DNA of 64,000 nt from Chamaea fasciata (Eukaryota; Chordata; Aves; Passeriformes; Sylviidae). The number at the start of each line of letters is the position of its first letter. Position 1 is the stretch's first letter. The stretch covers positions 43,983,621-44,047,620 of the forward strand of contig JARCOQ010000005.1 of assembly GCA_029207755.1 (NCBI GenBank). The letters are read 5' to 3'. Under the pieces are notes generated by a model. It made no database searches, had not been told where the DNA came from, and saw only the letters and a list, made by a program, of their open reading frames with translations. Both the position numbers and the translations under genes were made by a program. Positions 12,156 through 26,400 of the stretch are shown here, in pieces.

Positions 12156-15100
12156 TTAGAGACATTTCTAGTTATCCCAGATCATATTATCCCCACAGAT
12201 ACAATATTCAATTTATCTTTTACTCATCTATATTTCAATTTATAGTGATACTCCTTCAACAAGAAAAGTAATGTCACCACCACTACCATTAGCAAAGTAA
12301 CTGTGAGAATCTAGTTGCTTGTACATGAAATAAAATTTCTAACTGAAAAAGTTTCTGATGTTGTATTGCAAGTAAGATGAAAAATAATGTGATATCAGAG
12401 ATAGCTATAACCAGCATCACTGAGTGTGGACACTGATTGACAAGACATGGTTAAGAAAAGCTGTGTATCGCATAGTTTTATAAGGAATTTAAGAACTGGA
12501 GTTTCTGTCTAGAAAATGGAAATTTTTAATTGCAGCCATTTGTGACAATTTTATTACCTCAGATGTAGTGTTATAACATTAGAACTGATGGAGAATCAAT
12601 CACCATATGCAGAAATAGTTGAAGTTTCTTAGCTTGTTCATGCTTGTTTATCTGTTGTGAGTACATCTTCCTACTTTCTACATCTAGCTACTCAGCATCC
12701 AAATATATTGGAAGTATACTACAGGAGCACAAAGGGCATATGTTATGACTTATTACCACACTATTTAATGTGGGGAAATAGGCTCCAAGTTTGAAGATGA
12801 TTTCAAGGATTTTTGTGGGTAAGATACATGTACATGTATACCTCTTGATGTTAAAGTTCAGTATCTGTCGCTAATGAGACAGATTGTGTGTTAAACATAT
12901 TTCGATCAAACTGTGAAGACAGTTTCAGGTTTTTTAATGCACTATATTAAAAGACATGTGAAAGTACAAATAAACTAATGCTCTAGAATTTAAAAATAGC
13001 AATTTAATATCAGGAGGTTTACCATTTTGGCACAGGACAGAAGGAGAGGGTGAGATAGCATTTAATGACAGAATTATTAGACAGATCTACAGTTAAGATA
13101 CATAAATAATTCATCTCCACACCAGAAATTTCTTCCTGAAAATCTACTGCATGTCTTCCATCTGTGACGAACATGTTACACGTCATTATTTCCATGTTAA
13201 TTGCAGAGGAGACCAGATAGAGGAGCTCAGAGTGCCTAATGTGCAAGGGAAAATTATTTGTCCTATTCAAAATCATTAGTGCTTGACGTGGTACAGGCTT
13301 AATACCATGAAGAACAGTGAATGGCTTTCAGTCTTTAGTGCTGATAAACAAGTCTATTGTTTACTTTTGGAATTAAAGCAAACCCATTCCTGTTAAACCT
13401 AGATATGCGTCAATCCATTGCTATATATAAAGGAGGATGCTATGTCACTAAGACCAACAGGAGAAAAAGACCAAAGAGCATTCAATCCATTTGGCACTCA
13501 AAAGAAGTTTTTCACTGGATAGGAAAATTAGTGAGCCTGCATAAGGAGCATTTCTGAGTATTGTTCTTTCTTTTTTTCCTCTGAGACAAATAATTGTTTA
13601 TTACACTAGATGTTTGTTTGGGATTGCTGAAAGCAAAGTGGTAAATAAATGCTGGAGAGACAGGCCTCTTTTCATCTAGGTACAGAGGAGACCTGGAGAG
13701 CAGCACTTCATGCTTGAGATCAGCAGTGTAAGGACAACAAAGCAGATCTGCAGGCTGACTGAAATTAAAAACTGCAGTCTTTGGTTTGCCACAACCAAGG
13801 GCTGGACATTTACAAATAACACAGCATCCAAGGTGAATGAGCGTGGTGATCAGATGAAGCATCTGCCTCTCTGAAGGAAACACATTACTTACTGTATTGC
13901 CTAAGAACTAAGCTAGAAAAAATTATTTTTATGATCTAGGACTATCTGCTGTAGTCCAGTTAAAAAAATTGAGTGGACATGAAATTTGTATAGTCTTGTA
14001 GATAACTTTGGAAAGACACAAGACAAATTTGAGAGGTATAAAGCTGAAGGAGCTCACCACTTCAAGATCAGGACTGCTGTTTAGCAAAACAATTCATTTT
14101 TAATCAACCCTTGGATATTCCTGTGCCAGTGTCCCTGCCCCAGCTTCACCATTCTTAAAGGAGTCCTAGAGCCTTTCTCTGCCCTTGTCCCTCTGCTCCT
14201 GATTTATACTCTCAAACACTCAGGTAAATACACATGTACAGACATTTTCCTTTTTCAAATACTACTTTAAAAAATCTAGTTCTTTCTGGTCACCCTAACA
14301 GACTACTAAATATCATTCCCCGCTCCCCAAAAACTTTCTTAGTTTGTTTTCTGTGTGACACCTTAATCAGCTTCATCACATGATCCAAGTCTTTTTTTTA
14401 TGACCACTTGTTGCTGGGGAAGCTGGTTAGGATGCTGCTCTGTATCCAGGTTGCCAACTCTTCATACACATGGCCTGCCATGTGAGCTGGTGATCATCCC
14501 CCCTTTGAATTTCTGTCCCCTCTTAATATGTAATGCAGAGAAGGCAAATGATACTCAGGGCTAAAAGGAGGGCTGCAGTTTGCAGCAGCTGCACACAATA
14601 GAGATCCTAATAGAAAATAGAAATGATAGAAAAACACCATCGTCTCTTCATTGCTAAAGTAGAACAATAGAGAGCAGTTCAGTTTGGGGTACAATAACAG
14701 AATGTGAATAGCACTGTTACAGCAGTTGGATGCATGTGGTTCCTGCCTCAGCTACATTATGAAAACATTGTCATGCTTATGAAGCCCCTGAGAGGTGTTA
14801 GTTAATTTTATCAGTGTAAAGGAACAACTAACTGATATCAAGAGATATATATCAGGATTATTGTCCCCAGAAAAATATATTAGAGGAAGAAGGTTATTTT
14901 TTGGTGTATTCATTATGAATCTGAAGACAAAACCAACCAACCTAACTGGGTCCAGAACACAAAACCTGGATTTCAGAGAATTTGAAACTTTAAGTTCTAA
15001 AAATCTGGGAAATTCTGAATTCTGGGCAAGTTTCTTTTCTGTTCTTAGAGGTGGGGTATTTACAGTAGCAGTAAAAAATTACCACTTCTGTTGTTCACGT

Positions 15101-17461
15101 CTACAGTTCACTCTGAGCTAGGATAGGTGCTTTTAGACTACACTTGCTTCCTTCATTTTCATATTCTGGGGATTTTCCTGAATTACCACCAGCATATGTA
15201 TTCATAGATGACTCCCTTAAAGTCACTGCTGGCCTTTAAATTACTTCCTGTGCTCAAGACTACAACTGGAACCTCATATTGCTCCCAGTCCTGTCTTGCC
15301 AGTCATTAAGCAAGTCTTTCACTCAGCCCCATACACTAGCTCCTGTGTTATGAGTCTTATGTTCTGTTACCCCTTGCATACTTAATTTCAAACTCAAAAG
15401 GCCCCTTTTATACACAGTTTGTATTCCTTAATATTACAGGAAATTTCTTTTCAACTTTTATTTTCCGTCTGGAGAGTATTTTCTATAGGATTGTTTGCAT
15501 TTTTGTTTTCAGTTTGCACATAACAAGACATCATGACACGTCTGCTCTTCATAGTTCTCAGCAAGTGTTTTAATGGAAATAAACATGATATCCTACAGAA
15601 AAAAGTCCTAGGAAAGGGAGACAACGAAGGACAGCTGTGACATGGATGGAAAACTTCTTGTGAGGGAACTCCTCTTGCAGCCTTAAGTCTCCCATGACAG
15701 TCTTTGGACTACTGCCCTCAGCTGGACCCCTATGCTTTGTCTCTCTGTTCCCTCAGCTCTAATCCTAGGGGTGGACTGGGCATAACTGAAGGATCTCCAG
15801 CTCTGGCCATGTGAACAAGGGGTCAGTGGAAAATTCTTTTCATTGCCCAAACCTTGCCTCTCCAGGCCCTTAACAGCCCAGCCTCAACTGGATGACTTGT
15901 CTTTGCATCCCTGTTAACCCTGATGGTAAATCTACCCCAAGGAGTGACCAGACTTCTCAGGGAAGTATGCCTTTGGTGCACAAACCTTCTCTTGGAAACC
16001 CCTTTGTAGTACTTCTTAACTGGATTAATAGGGTTTGTTATTCCCCTAACTCAAAAAATTCAAGTATGGCTACAAAGGGGAGGCCTAAGGAAATTATTTC
16101 TTTTTGCTTGTTTTGGCTTCAGCTGGGTTTTGTCTTGTGTTAGTTTTGTGTACAGTTGATGTGGAGCTGCAAGAAGCTGCTAAAGGTAAGTCTGGGCATC
16201 ACAAATAATTTTCCCCTTTTCATTTTGTTGTTGGGACAAATGACCTTGAGTAAAGGATTCAGTCACTTTCAAGGGTTTCAGCTAATGAAAGATGTGAGAC
16301 AAAGCCTAAGCGTTCAGTTTGAGCAGGGACCTACAAAAGAGTTGCCTATGAAAAGTTTGGGCAGGGAAAGGGCCAAGGATGGAGGTTTTTATGTAAAGTC
16401 CAGGTCTTGGCTGCAGTTAGTATTCAGGTTAAGTTTTCGGGTTAGGGGAAAGACAAAGACTCAGGTCCAATTGTGGTAAGTTCCCAAATAGGTTGCCAAG
16501 ATGAGAGATGAGCAACAAGAATTATTTGCAGGGCCAGTCCTGAAGATCTTGTGCTAGATCTCAGCCAACAGCAAATTTTAGCTTTTATATTATATGTTTA
16601 AAAGTGTGAAGATTTAAATATTAAAAAGTAACAAAAAGACTCAGTAGATCTCAAAGCACACGTGAAATAAAATATCAACCTTCAAGAGAAATACAAACCA
16701 CTTAACAACTTCCCTCTGGTTATAAAACAAAAGTTAGGTGTAGAACATTCTGCTGGATTGAACTGGCTTGCATGGAGTGAAACAAGAGATGCAGCTGAGA
16801 AGCAGAAGATTTGGTGTTGTAGCTGTGATGGCAGGGAGGAAAGAGAGAGAAGGGCAGTGTGGAAGAGCAGAACTGTTGCTTTAGGATGCACCAAATATTT
16901 TCAGCCACATTGTCTCTGATGGCATGTAAGGGGTGGCTTGTGCTAGTCCAGGAACATCCCCACACTCCTCTTGACTCTGGCATCCCCTTCCCATGCCTCC
17001 GTCATTTCTGGGCCATTGCAGTCTCCTAACCCAACAAGAAGGGAGAGTTGTTTTCTACAGGTCAGAGAGTCAGACAGTGCAAGGCCAGAGTAAAACCAGC
17101 ACGTCCCATGGAAGAGGGGGTGCACAGTGAGACCCAGGTTGCAGGAGGATGACTGCAGGACATGCTGCTCAGCACAGCAGCATGTGAGACCAAGGGGCCC
17201 AATCCAGCAGGCTGTCTGCTACTCTCTCCAGTCAGTTGGAGAGATCACTGAATACTGGGTCTTTTTGCAGCTCTCTAGCAGAGCTGAGCTCTTCTTGGGC
17301 TGCACAGCAACTTCATAAGCCCCTACCCAATAAAATACCCCAGAGTCTCAGCCAGAAGTAGTTGAAACTATGGTTGGAAAGAAGACGGCTGGAAAATGTG
17401 ATTTCCATCTCCTGGAAAGGTCACGTTTGAGGAAAAAAGATCATCTGGAAAGGCACACAAG

Positions 17462-17463
<2 letters not shown>
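12155..17463. other. Non-coding stretch, no gene recognised
   Basis: Unique sequence with a 16-bp perfect palindrome at 12824-12839 and several isolated splice-like motifs. The subregions 15600-16500 and 16900-17340 are somewhat GC-richer and give open frames up to 107 codons. Their translations are low in recognisable content and overlap frames on the other strand. No repeat family is recognised. Confidence 0.5.
12824..12839. repeat. Perfect 16-bp palindrome
   Basis: ATACATGTACATGTAT is fully self-complementary with no loop. It is built from overlapping ACATGT units and could form a small cruciform or be a dimeric binding site. No function can be assigned. Confidence 0.85.

Positions 17464-17509
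<46 letters not shown>
17464..17509 (+). repeat. Poly-A tract, 46 residues
   Basis: An uninterrupted run of 46 A residues flanked by GGC and GTCACGG. It is long enough to suggest a retroposition tail or slippage hotspot. I see no retrocopied gene or SINE body to its left and no convincing target-site duplication. Homopolymers this long are also prone to assembly length errors. Confidence 0.95.
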
Positions 17510-17512
<3 letters not shown>

Positions 17513-20500
17513 ACGGAGAAAGAACTATGAAAATTATATCTGTTTGCAAATTAGAACCTTTCACCTTGCTGAGAGGGGTATTTGCCTGGGTGTTTTTGCT
17601 TTTCTTGGCAACATCTTTTCAGACTAGCTACAGGGAACTGTCTGTCATCTCTATTGTCCTAGAGGAAAATAAGGTTTGCTTCTTCCCCCTGAGGAAACTC
17701 CTGCTTTTACTTTTGCAGGGAGGACAGTTCCTGTGGATGAATTGCTGCAGCAGGGGCCGTGCTGTCTCTCCCCTTAGGGGGGGACTGCCCTGGTGCACAG
17801 CTGTCCCTGGCCATACCTCAGCTGCTCTGCACCTGCTGCCTGGCCCTGGCTTCCTCACTGCAGGGAGAAGATTGTGTAGGGGAAAATGGGGAGAAGTGGG
17901 GAATGAGGAGAAGGAGAAGTGTAAAAACATGCCTGCCTAAGTTTTAACCTGTTACAGAAGGTGACCGCAGGGGTAGAAATTTGTCTTGGATCCACCTATA
18001 CAGACCTAGACAAAAAGTGTTAAGGACGTAGATGGTGAGACTCCCACATCAATAGACAGGGCGCCTCTTGAACTGCACTCTGCCTCTCTTCACAGCTCTC
18101 AGTGCCTGATGACGTTAGCCCTGACCCCTTTCATCTGAAAATGTTTACAAGGAGAAACGATATTTGGTCAGTATTTATACTTCTTGTAAACTACCTCAGC
18201 AACTGGCAATAGTGTCCATAGGGTGTGACAAATGAACCCACAAATAAACACTCCCGTGGTACAAATGTTAAAAAACTCTGGGTTATGGCACTTTAGAGAC
18301 AACCTTATTGAATACAAAAAATGTTAAAGGTGACTTAAAAAGCTTGCAGTTCTGGAACATCTGAGCTTGTAGTCTTTTGTCACGTAAACTATGAATAGGG
18401 ACAAATGAACTGAAAGTCCTTCTGTTTCCTTTTCCTTTATATATAGTTTTTTCCACCAGAAGAATACACTTCAGGCCCTTAATCACTTTTCCAATATCAG
18501 AGTGTCAGTGTTATTTTGCAAAGTGATACATATGTCAGCAACAAGACTTTGTGGACATATTTACATTTTATTTTTCTGTTTAGCTAGGTGGGGTTTTTTA
18601 ATCCCAAGGGTTCCTTGATGGAGGAAGATATTTTTATTTGGAGACTAATACTGATTGTTTGGATAGAAACCAACTAGCTCCACTAGAATGCATTTTTAAA
18701 CTTCTCTTTTTTTATAGAAGGGGTTTTTTTGTTTGTTTATTAACAGCTCATGTGTTGTACTGATTATGCTGTGCACTGAATCCTGTAGACAAAGACCACA
18801 CTCAAGCAACTGAAGAAATGTATGGTAACACATACATGCAAGAGATTGATTACAGCTTCAGAGGAAGTGATTGTTTTACATTTCCTAGGTTCTCACTTCC
18901 TCTCTTTGCAATCTTGAATAAAATCCCTGTTAACAGAGCTGGCTTAATACAGTTTCTTAAATTTTCTTTTTCTGATCAATTAAAAGGAGGAATAAACTGT
19001 ACTGTATGCAATAATATCCTCTTCCCAATGTATATTGCCATCAGGGATACACTCATATTCTTCAACCCTAAAAACAGAGTCCTCCATCACTTCATCTATA
19101 GGACTAAGGGTGTCACTGGTATTGTGGCCTCAGGGTGAACTCTGCCTTTCCCTTCCCTCTGTGCACATCCTTGAGAGATGACAGGCTCAGCTTCCTTCAC
19201 ATCTTTAACTGTGGAAACCAGCACTTTAGACTGGGTCTCTGGGTGAATATATTACAACCTCTGATGAAATCTTCCCCTTTTTTCTGCCTGACTGATGTGG
19301 CAGGGCCAGCTGGGTTTGCCACACATCAGAAATTTTCCTTTTGCCGTCTCAGCCAGCAGCAGACTAGCACATGGAGAAAATATGGGAATTGGAGCCACTC
19401 CTCTGCCACACCAAAAACTCCCTAGACTCACACACCCTCCTCCCTGGCCTCCAGATGCACCAGTGACTCGCAGGGACCTACACAGTCCTCCATCCTGCTC
19501 ACAAGCCAGATGGGAAGGGCACACTCTCTCAGCAGAAATCCCACCAACTTATCAAACCCCTGCCTCCACACCAATGACCTGAGAATCTATTGTATCTCCC
19601 CACATCACAGACCCTTTGCCCCTTTCAGAGGCTGCAGATTTAAACAACTCCATTTCTTAGAGAGAAACTCATTAATCATTCTGACTCAGGCCACAGTGGA
19701 CAGGAACAAAAAAAACGTACAAGGTTAGTACTCTTATTCATTTTGTTATTTCTCACTTCCCTTGGGGCAGTGTAGTTGTGGACACACTGTTGTGTTTTGA
19801 TCACCTGTGCTATATGAAGCTGCTGCCTTCCAAGCTCTGCCTTCATCTCACTTTACTTCAGACTTTCTAAACTGAATTGATAAATGTTTCAGTTTGATCT
19901 CTAGCCTTAGCAAATAGCCTATGCAGCCCTGCTTGGCACCCAGAATTAACAGGCTCCCAGTCAATTTCTTGACCCTTGTCTAACTTTTTGACATTATCCC
20001 CAAAGATGCCTTATCTCCATGCCATTGTCTCACTTCCTTCTTGACAGTACTTGCAGTTCCCTTCGGTTCAAGTTAATCTTGGCAGGCACAAATATATCCC
20101 AAAATTAAATGAGGCATACCATCCAACCCACCTTGAGCAAAATGGTGTTAGTTCTGTATTCAACCAGAAAAGAGAGCGAGATGCCTTTGGAGACCTGCTA
20201 AAGAGTTTCTGGTCCATCTTATTGAGGCATATCTGAAGGACAGCGCTCACCAAATTATATGTGGACTGGTAGGAAAGTGGGAAATGCCTCTATTTAACTG
20301 CCTACTTCACTTCTGCAGAGGGACACCGAAAGGTGCAGAGAAGAATGGGCTACTTACCCCTTACACCCATGCCAGTGTTTAGTTTCATGAACACCATGAT
20401 AAGGCAATTCTTTTACACCTCTGTGTTAAGAGATTTTCATCCCTTCTTTTAATCTGAGCCACCATGAAGACAGACAGGCAGAAGTCCTGCAGCCAGCTGG

Positions 20501-23396
20501 AAAATATGCAAAAGTGATCTTAATTTTGTGGTAGTAACTAGAACACTCTTCAGGCTGATGTGGACAACATTGCACCTTGACAGAAAAGCAGTGAAATCCT
20601 TTAACCTTAGATTTCTTTCCTAAATGTTAAAACCATAGGAAAGGTCATCATACAAAAAATGTGGACTGCCATCACTTCTTACGGTGAGGTTTGTTATACT
20701 GCTGACCACACCTCATCTCGTTCAGGCTCTGTCTGGGATCTTAGGAAGGCTTTGTGTGCCCATCCATATTTACACCAGAATCACAGCAGAGCATATGCAG
20801 GAAGGAAGACTAACTTCCATTTCACAGCACATGGGGACAAGCACAATTAACTACCAGTGGAAAGAGGCAGACACCTGACAGTGGGCTGCCTAGAGGGAAA
20901 GGCACTCCAGTGGAGCAGGCAGGGTCGATTACTGTCTAGACCCTGGCTGGGCTGCAGGTCACCATGAATACAAAATTCAGACAGATGGGATCACACCAGT
21001 GTAATCCATAAAACATGGCAGGTACTTTCACTGTCCTATGCACTTGGCAAAAAAAGGAAGTTATTGTCTCAAACTATAGGAAAGGACTGTTATAGCCAAT
21101 GCTGAATCTTTTCAGCTGGATTTCTGAGGGGCAGAAAAATTATGTTCATAAGATAGTCTGTTTCTAGTTATCTTCCTGAGGCTGTCAGCCTTTGCTTTCC
21201 AGGCAGCTGTTGCTGCTGTTGCTTTTCCTTTGGCTGTATTTTTTAACCCATTAACATTATTTAAAATGTTTATCTGCACTTCTTTTGTGCAGAATACTAA
21301 CATTTCTCTGAAGAACATAAGTGTGAGACAAGAAGCAGTGATTTCTAGCAGCTTAAATCTTTGCTAAACTTCTCTGAAATTGCATGGCAGCAAGAAAAGA
21401 CACATCTCTAGCCCAAGGGCTTCTCCCTTCTGAATTCAAAGCCTATCATAAACAATAAAAAAAATTAAAACTTAAATGAAGAGGTGAGTAAATGTTTTGT
21501 AACTTAGAGTATAAGGCAATATATATGTATCTGTTAGCACGTACACTCAGAGGTTATCTGCATTCCCTGTGAAGCTTTAGATTTATGCAATTTATTGCCT
21601 AAGTGAATTCAACAAAAGTTTAGCAGGAAAGCAAGGAGTTACTAGTTGGTCAGCAATATTTTAAGAGGTAAATAGACTCCAAGTCAGAGATCACTACAGT
21701 AGCGCAAGCAGAACTAAAAATAAACCATTAGGCCAAAAACACAAAATTGCTGGGAGTCAATAGCCTGAGGTAGGCAGCAGGATGAAGAACACCAACCACT
21801 GCACATGAAACACACTAATAGCTACAGAGAAGCTGTCCAATAAAATAAACCAGTGACTCAGGGCCCAGGAGATTTAATCTGACACCAATCCAGGGATATC
21901 AGCATATGACTTCAAACACTGCATTAAGAGATAGAAAGCTTAATAGCTGCTTTCTGGTTTAGTACAATGCCTGGTGATAATATTCCTGAATTTAGAACTC
22001 ATAAAGTATCTGTCGCCTCCAGCAGCAATATCTCAGTACTTTACTGAGATCAAATCCTTTGCTGAAGTGTGTCAAATAGGTCAGAGGCAGATGACAGTAC
22101 ATGAGAAGGGGCACCGCCTCCATAAAAGCATTTAAAAGGAACAGAATATATAAGGCCAGAAGAGATATATGAGAGCACACATACTCATGACTTTAAAAGA
22201 CATTTTCAAGCCTCCTAAATCTCTGGTCATATATGCTATCCAATACTTTCAGAAACTAAAGTGAAAACCAGACTACCAAACATAGGTAGATGAGGAAAGC
22301 TGAATGAAGCTACCAAGCATATATGAGAAAATGGAATGCTACTGATTTGGATCTACTACCTTCCCTCAGTGAAATGGTCAGGCAGTAAAAGGGGGCCTCA
22401 CTGGCCAGCTCCCAGAAACTGACTCTTTCCAACAGGACATTTTCCTAGAAGAAAGAGTAAGCAATCTTATTTCACTTCCCGATCTCTTTTACTTTCAGGT
22501 GATAGTTCTATGCAGCAGCAAACAAGCAATTCAAGTAACACTATTCCTTTGTCTTGGACACCAAACCTTTATCTAAAAAAGAGGTTGAGACTATTAACCT
22601 TTGGAGCCTGAGCTCCAGCTAGAAATTAATTTTGCTTTACTGCCCATCTTTGTATGAAAACTACTTAGGATTTGAATATTTACAGCAGTAATGGCCTTTG
22701 AAGTTCAGTCCTTAAAAACATTAAGTTTTGGAAAATGGTTACCCTTAAAATACGAGAACAATGGACCTTACTTATTCATTATGTATATTCTGTCTAACAA
22801 CTACACGATAAACCTCACCCAGCTGTGTTTGACTGAGATCAAATGTAATAAAAGACTGATAGTAAATGCTGAATTGCTATAGAAGAATCTGAGTTGAAGT
22901 TCTCCTTGCATTAATGAATTGAAATAAAGACTACACTTGACACTACACTTCTAGAATTTGAAAGTAGAAAGTTGAGATGCATGAAGATTATTCTGTTATA
23001 ATTCAACAATCTTTTATACTTTTAAACAAGGCTCTACAAAACAAGGTCACAAAGGACATTCCTCATTGTTCATTAAAGCTGCTATTTCCTTGTATATGGT
23101 ACTGCAGGGTGGAGTACAAGTATTTTCTGTAAATCAACTGAGAAAGCTATCAGAATACAATAAAGTTCGAATGTGTATTCTTATCAGATCCTTCCCTAAG
23201 AGCTAAATATTTTAATTTTGACTGCATTATGTCAGATAATTTAATTCCAAGAAAAAAGATTTTACTACTCAGTATTCACTGTGGATTTTGTCTCCAAGTA
23301 GTCTGCATTTCTGCCATTTTTATACTGTGTTCCATATTGAAATGCTGGGATATGCTACCAGTATTTTGTTACACCATAAACTACATGTGAAATGAT
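17510..23396. other. Non-coding stretch, no gene recognised
   Basis: No supported gene. The part at 17690-17900 is GC-richer and has overlapping frames on both strands (137 codons on plus, 100 on minus). A similar overlap occurs at 19250-19580. In both cases the frames shadow each other and have no recognisable domain. The remainder is unique AT-rich sequence. Confidence 0.5.
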
Positions 23397-23422
23397 GCCA
23401 GCTCACCACTCGGTGAGCTGGC
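23397..23422. repeat. Strong hairpin: 11-bp stem, 4-nt loop
   Basis: The arms 23397-23407 (GCCAGCTCACC) and 23412-23422 (GGTGAGCTGGC) are perfect reverse complements separated by ACTC. The stem is GC-rich in an AT-rich surrounding. There is no T-run after it that would suggest a terminator, and that role is not expected here. It may be the centre of an old palindromic repeat or a chance hairpin. Confidence 0.85.
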
Positions 23423-26400
23423 CACTCTAGTTTTAGGGCTATGTTATAGGCAGGAGATTTCTTAGGGTAACAACCTTTCTTCTTTTACTTCTCCAACCTG
23501 AAGACTGTCTGCTCTGGAAACTCTTACTGACACTCTCCAGCCTGCTGCTCCTGAGAGAGGCGGAGGTAGTGCCCACTTACACCAGATCATTGGTTTCCTT
23601 TTCCTCCCCGCACACATCCCAAACCCAGACTACTGGAAATATGTAGATACTTGCTAGCTATATTCAGGTCTCTTTGCTGCAACTTCCTTAGACCAGCTCG
23701 CTTGACCTCAGCTGGATTTCCCACTTCTTGCTCCACTGACTGCCCTCTAAGCCTGAGCTGGTCACCCCAGAAACAGGAAGAAGAAGAGAGCAACATTCAC
23801 TCTAATCTGCTGAGAAAATTTAGGATAGCCTTGGCTAGACTGACCCCAGGTGATATGGTCTGTAAATGCAATCTGGACATTTTCTACTCCAACAGTCACA
23901 TGAATTCTGTAAACAGGAGTGCACAGAAAATTCTGAATGCAGTTATTTAAACTTACACCTATTATACATATATAAATTGAATTAATTTAACCATCATGCT
24001 CTTAAGTACAGAGATGCTTCAGCATATATTTCCCACTTCAACACACTATGAGTGCTGGCAGCACAGAAGCAGCAGGTTATGGGTTATGACCATACTCATT
24101 AAGGTGTGTGGGCCAGGGTAAGTAACTTCACAGAGGCATGGATGGACATACGTCTTATTTGAAAGAATGCATTGAAAATAATTACATGGATTCAAGAAAC
24201 TTCCAAGAAAGCAATTTAGTCCTCTTGTATAATTATTTTTATGAAAAATATAGTGATAGAGATATTTAAGACATTCTTCAGTCCCTTTGTCTAAATTTTT
24301 CTTACAGTTTAAATTTAGTAACTTGTCCTGTTTCATTCTACATCTTCTTCCATCTTAAGCAACGAAGTTGCACCACTTCCCTTAGAAAACTATCCCATAA
24401 CTTGCAATTTCTCACTTGTCAGGAAATTTTCTCACACCAGCTTGCATGCTTCCTGTACTAATTTTTTCCATTTCTGCTAGCAGTGTTCTTATCTACTACT
24501 TCTAGCAGGAGCAGCAATGAACATTGTTGTTACTACTCTTGTACTATTCCAGTACCTATGGGATGCCCCCGGTACTGGTGTAATCTAACAAAGATTCTTG
24601 CCCCAAAGTAGTAAGACACATGAATTAACATTTTGGCAATCTCATGAAAATTCATTACACATGAAACATTTCCTCTCTTTTTCACTGACACATAGATGCA
24701 GCCAATGTTTGTATTTTGAAATGCAGAAGAAGTGTACCTTTTGGGTTTGACTAGAACCAGTGAGTCTACAACTTTGTGTAAAGTGTGAAAACTTAACTGA
24801 GAAAATCAGTTTACCAAAACACAACACGGCTTTAAACTGTAAGGGCAACAGTTGCAGCTGAACTTTGGTGAATACGGCAATATCCAAGAAAGGCAAGGTA
24901 TTTCAAATGGTCAAAACTGCGCAATATAGTTCCATGGGGTTTACTGTGTTTCAGTTCTGAATTTTAAAAAATGAAAATTTTTAATTTTCTTTAAAGATAA
25001 TGTTAAAGAAAACTTGTCAAACGTAATTGGAATATTCTCATTTGCTGAAGCCATCACCTTTTGTCCTGCCATATTATCTTTTTTCCTTGCTATAATACTA
25101 TGATTCATAATGCTATGTACTGTTTTAAAGTGTTATTTTAATTTCAAAAGAAAAATCTAAATTACTCTATTTTTAGTCTTTAGTTTTGTATCAGTATGGA
25201 CATGTCTCAATCCAAGATTTTTCCCTATGGAAAATTTTCAACTATCATTTTTTAATAGATAAGCCATTCTCCTTAATGTAATTAACATTTCAAGATTAAC
25301 AAGGGAAGAGAAGTTTGGTTTTTTCCTAAAGTAGAAATTTTGCTTAAATTGCCCATTGCTCAGGTATATGATTCAGTGCCTAGAACTGAATCAGGTAATT
25401 TTTTACGTAGTTTGCACAGTTTGCCAATAACCTGGGTGTGAACAACTAAAGAAATCCATTAACTCCCTGCAAGTGATGGAGCTATTAATTCTTATGGGTG
25501 TGTACTCTTGAAATATATGAAATGAAAAACCATTATTCCTTGAATAATATTTTTTAAAATAGCTTGCTTTTGACCATACTTTCCATTGTGTAATTTAATA
25601 TTAAAATTTTTTACCATGTGATGTAGTTCAGAACTCAGAAAATAAATTCTTTAACAAAATATTGAAGGGTGTGAAGGTGCTGCTTTATCTGCTGTTCTTA
25701 ATCGTTCAAAGTAAAACAACTGAACAGAGTGGGACAGAATCCAGAAGCTGATCACAGAAATGTAGTGGCCAGTTGTTCTACATGGTGATCCACAGCGTGG
25801 CTTGCCTAAGAATCTTTACTATATTTTTGCATTAAACATTTACAAGGTTAGGTTTGGGGAATTTGAGTATCAAGCTTATACTGATAATCTAATATCCTTT
25901 TTTTTTAGTCCACATATATATGGTGTTTTGAAAGAGGGCTATGGAACTACAGGAAAGGGTAACTACTTATCTAACCTGCATCTAGAGGAGTGGCAGAGGC
26001 AAATGCTGAAGTGGAACCATTAAAGCTCAACAAAGGGACACGGTTTTTACAAGGATGTGATACTTTCCTAACGTCAAACTCAGCCAGTCATGGGAAAAAA
26101 TCTTGTCAGTTCAGTCCGACTTTGATCACTGCCTTTCCACAGAGGGCCTGCCCAAGCACTGCATGCCGAGTACAAGCCTGACTAGACTCCTTCAAAGAGA
26201 TCTTCATGTAGGATGTGGCTTCTTGTGCTGGCTTAAAATCACCTTCTGAATTACCTTACCCTAAGAGCATTCATTTGAAATAGTATGATTACAAGAAAAG
26301 TTGCTTCAGGAATACTGGCTTGCCTGAAGTTTCCTAAGGGCAGATTTTAAGATGAATCTGTAAAACAGTAAAAGGTTATTGAGAAGTAAAAGATTATGAA

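Noticed and set aside
11902..12165. Frame with repeated threonine-histidine
   Set aside because: Artefact of the (GT)18 microsatellite.
14144..14223. 80-bp open segment between splice-like sites
   Set aside because: A pyrimidine-rich acceptor and a GTAAAT donor are present, but the translation is leucine/proline-rich from pyrimidine-rich DNA, and similar pairs occur elsewhere by chance.
16156..16185. 30-bp microexon-like segment before a strong GTAAGT donor
   Set aside because: Too short to judge from sequence alone; kept only as part of the phase-compatibility finding.
17420..17515. Possible target-site duplication (GTCACG) around the poly-A tract
   Set aside because: The two copies are only 6 bp long and would enclose just about 40 bp plus the A run, with no recognisable inserted body.
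17527..17940. 137-codon open frame on plus with a 100-codon frame on minus over the same bases
   Set aside because: Both frames come from a local GC-rich patch and shadow each other. No domain, splice context or recognisable similarity in either.
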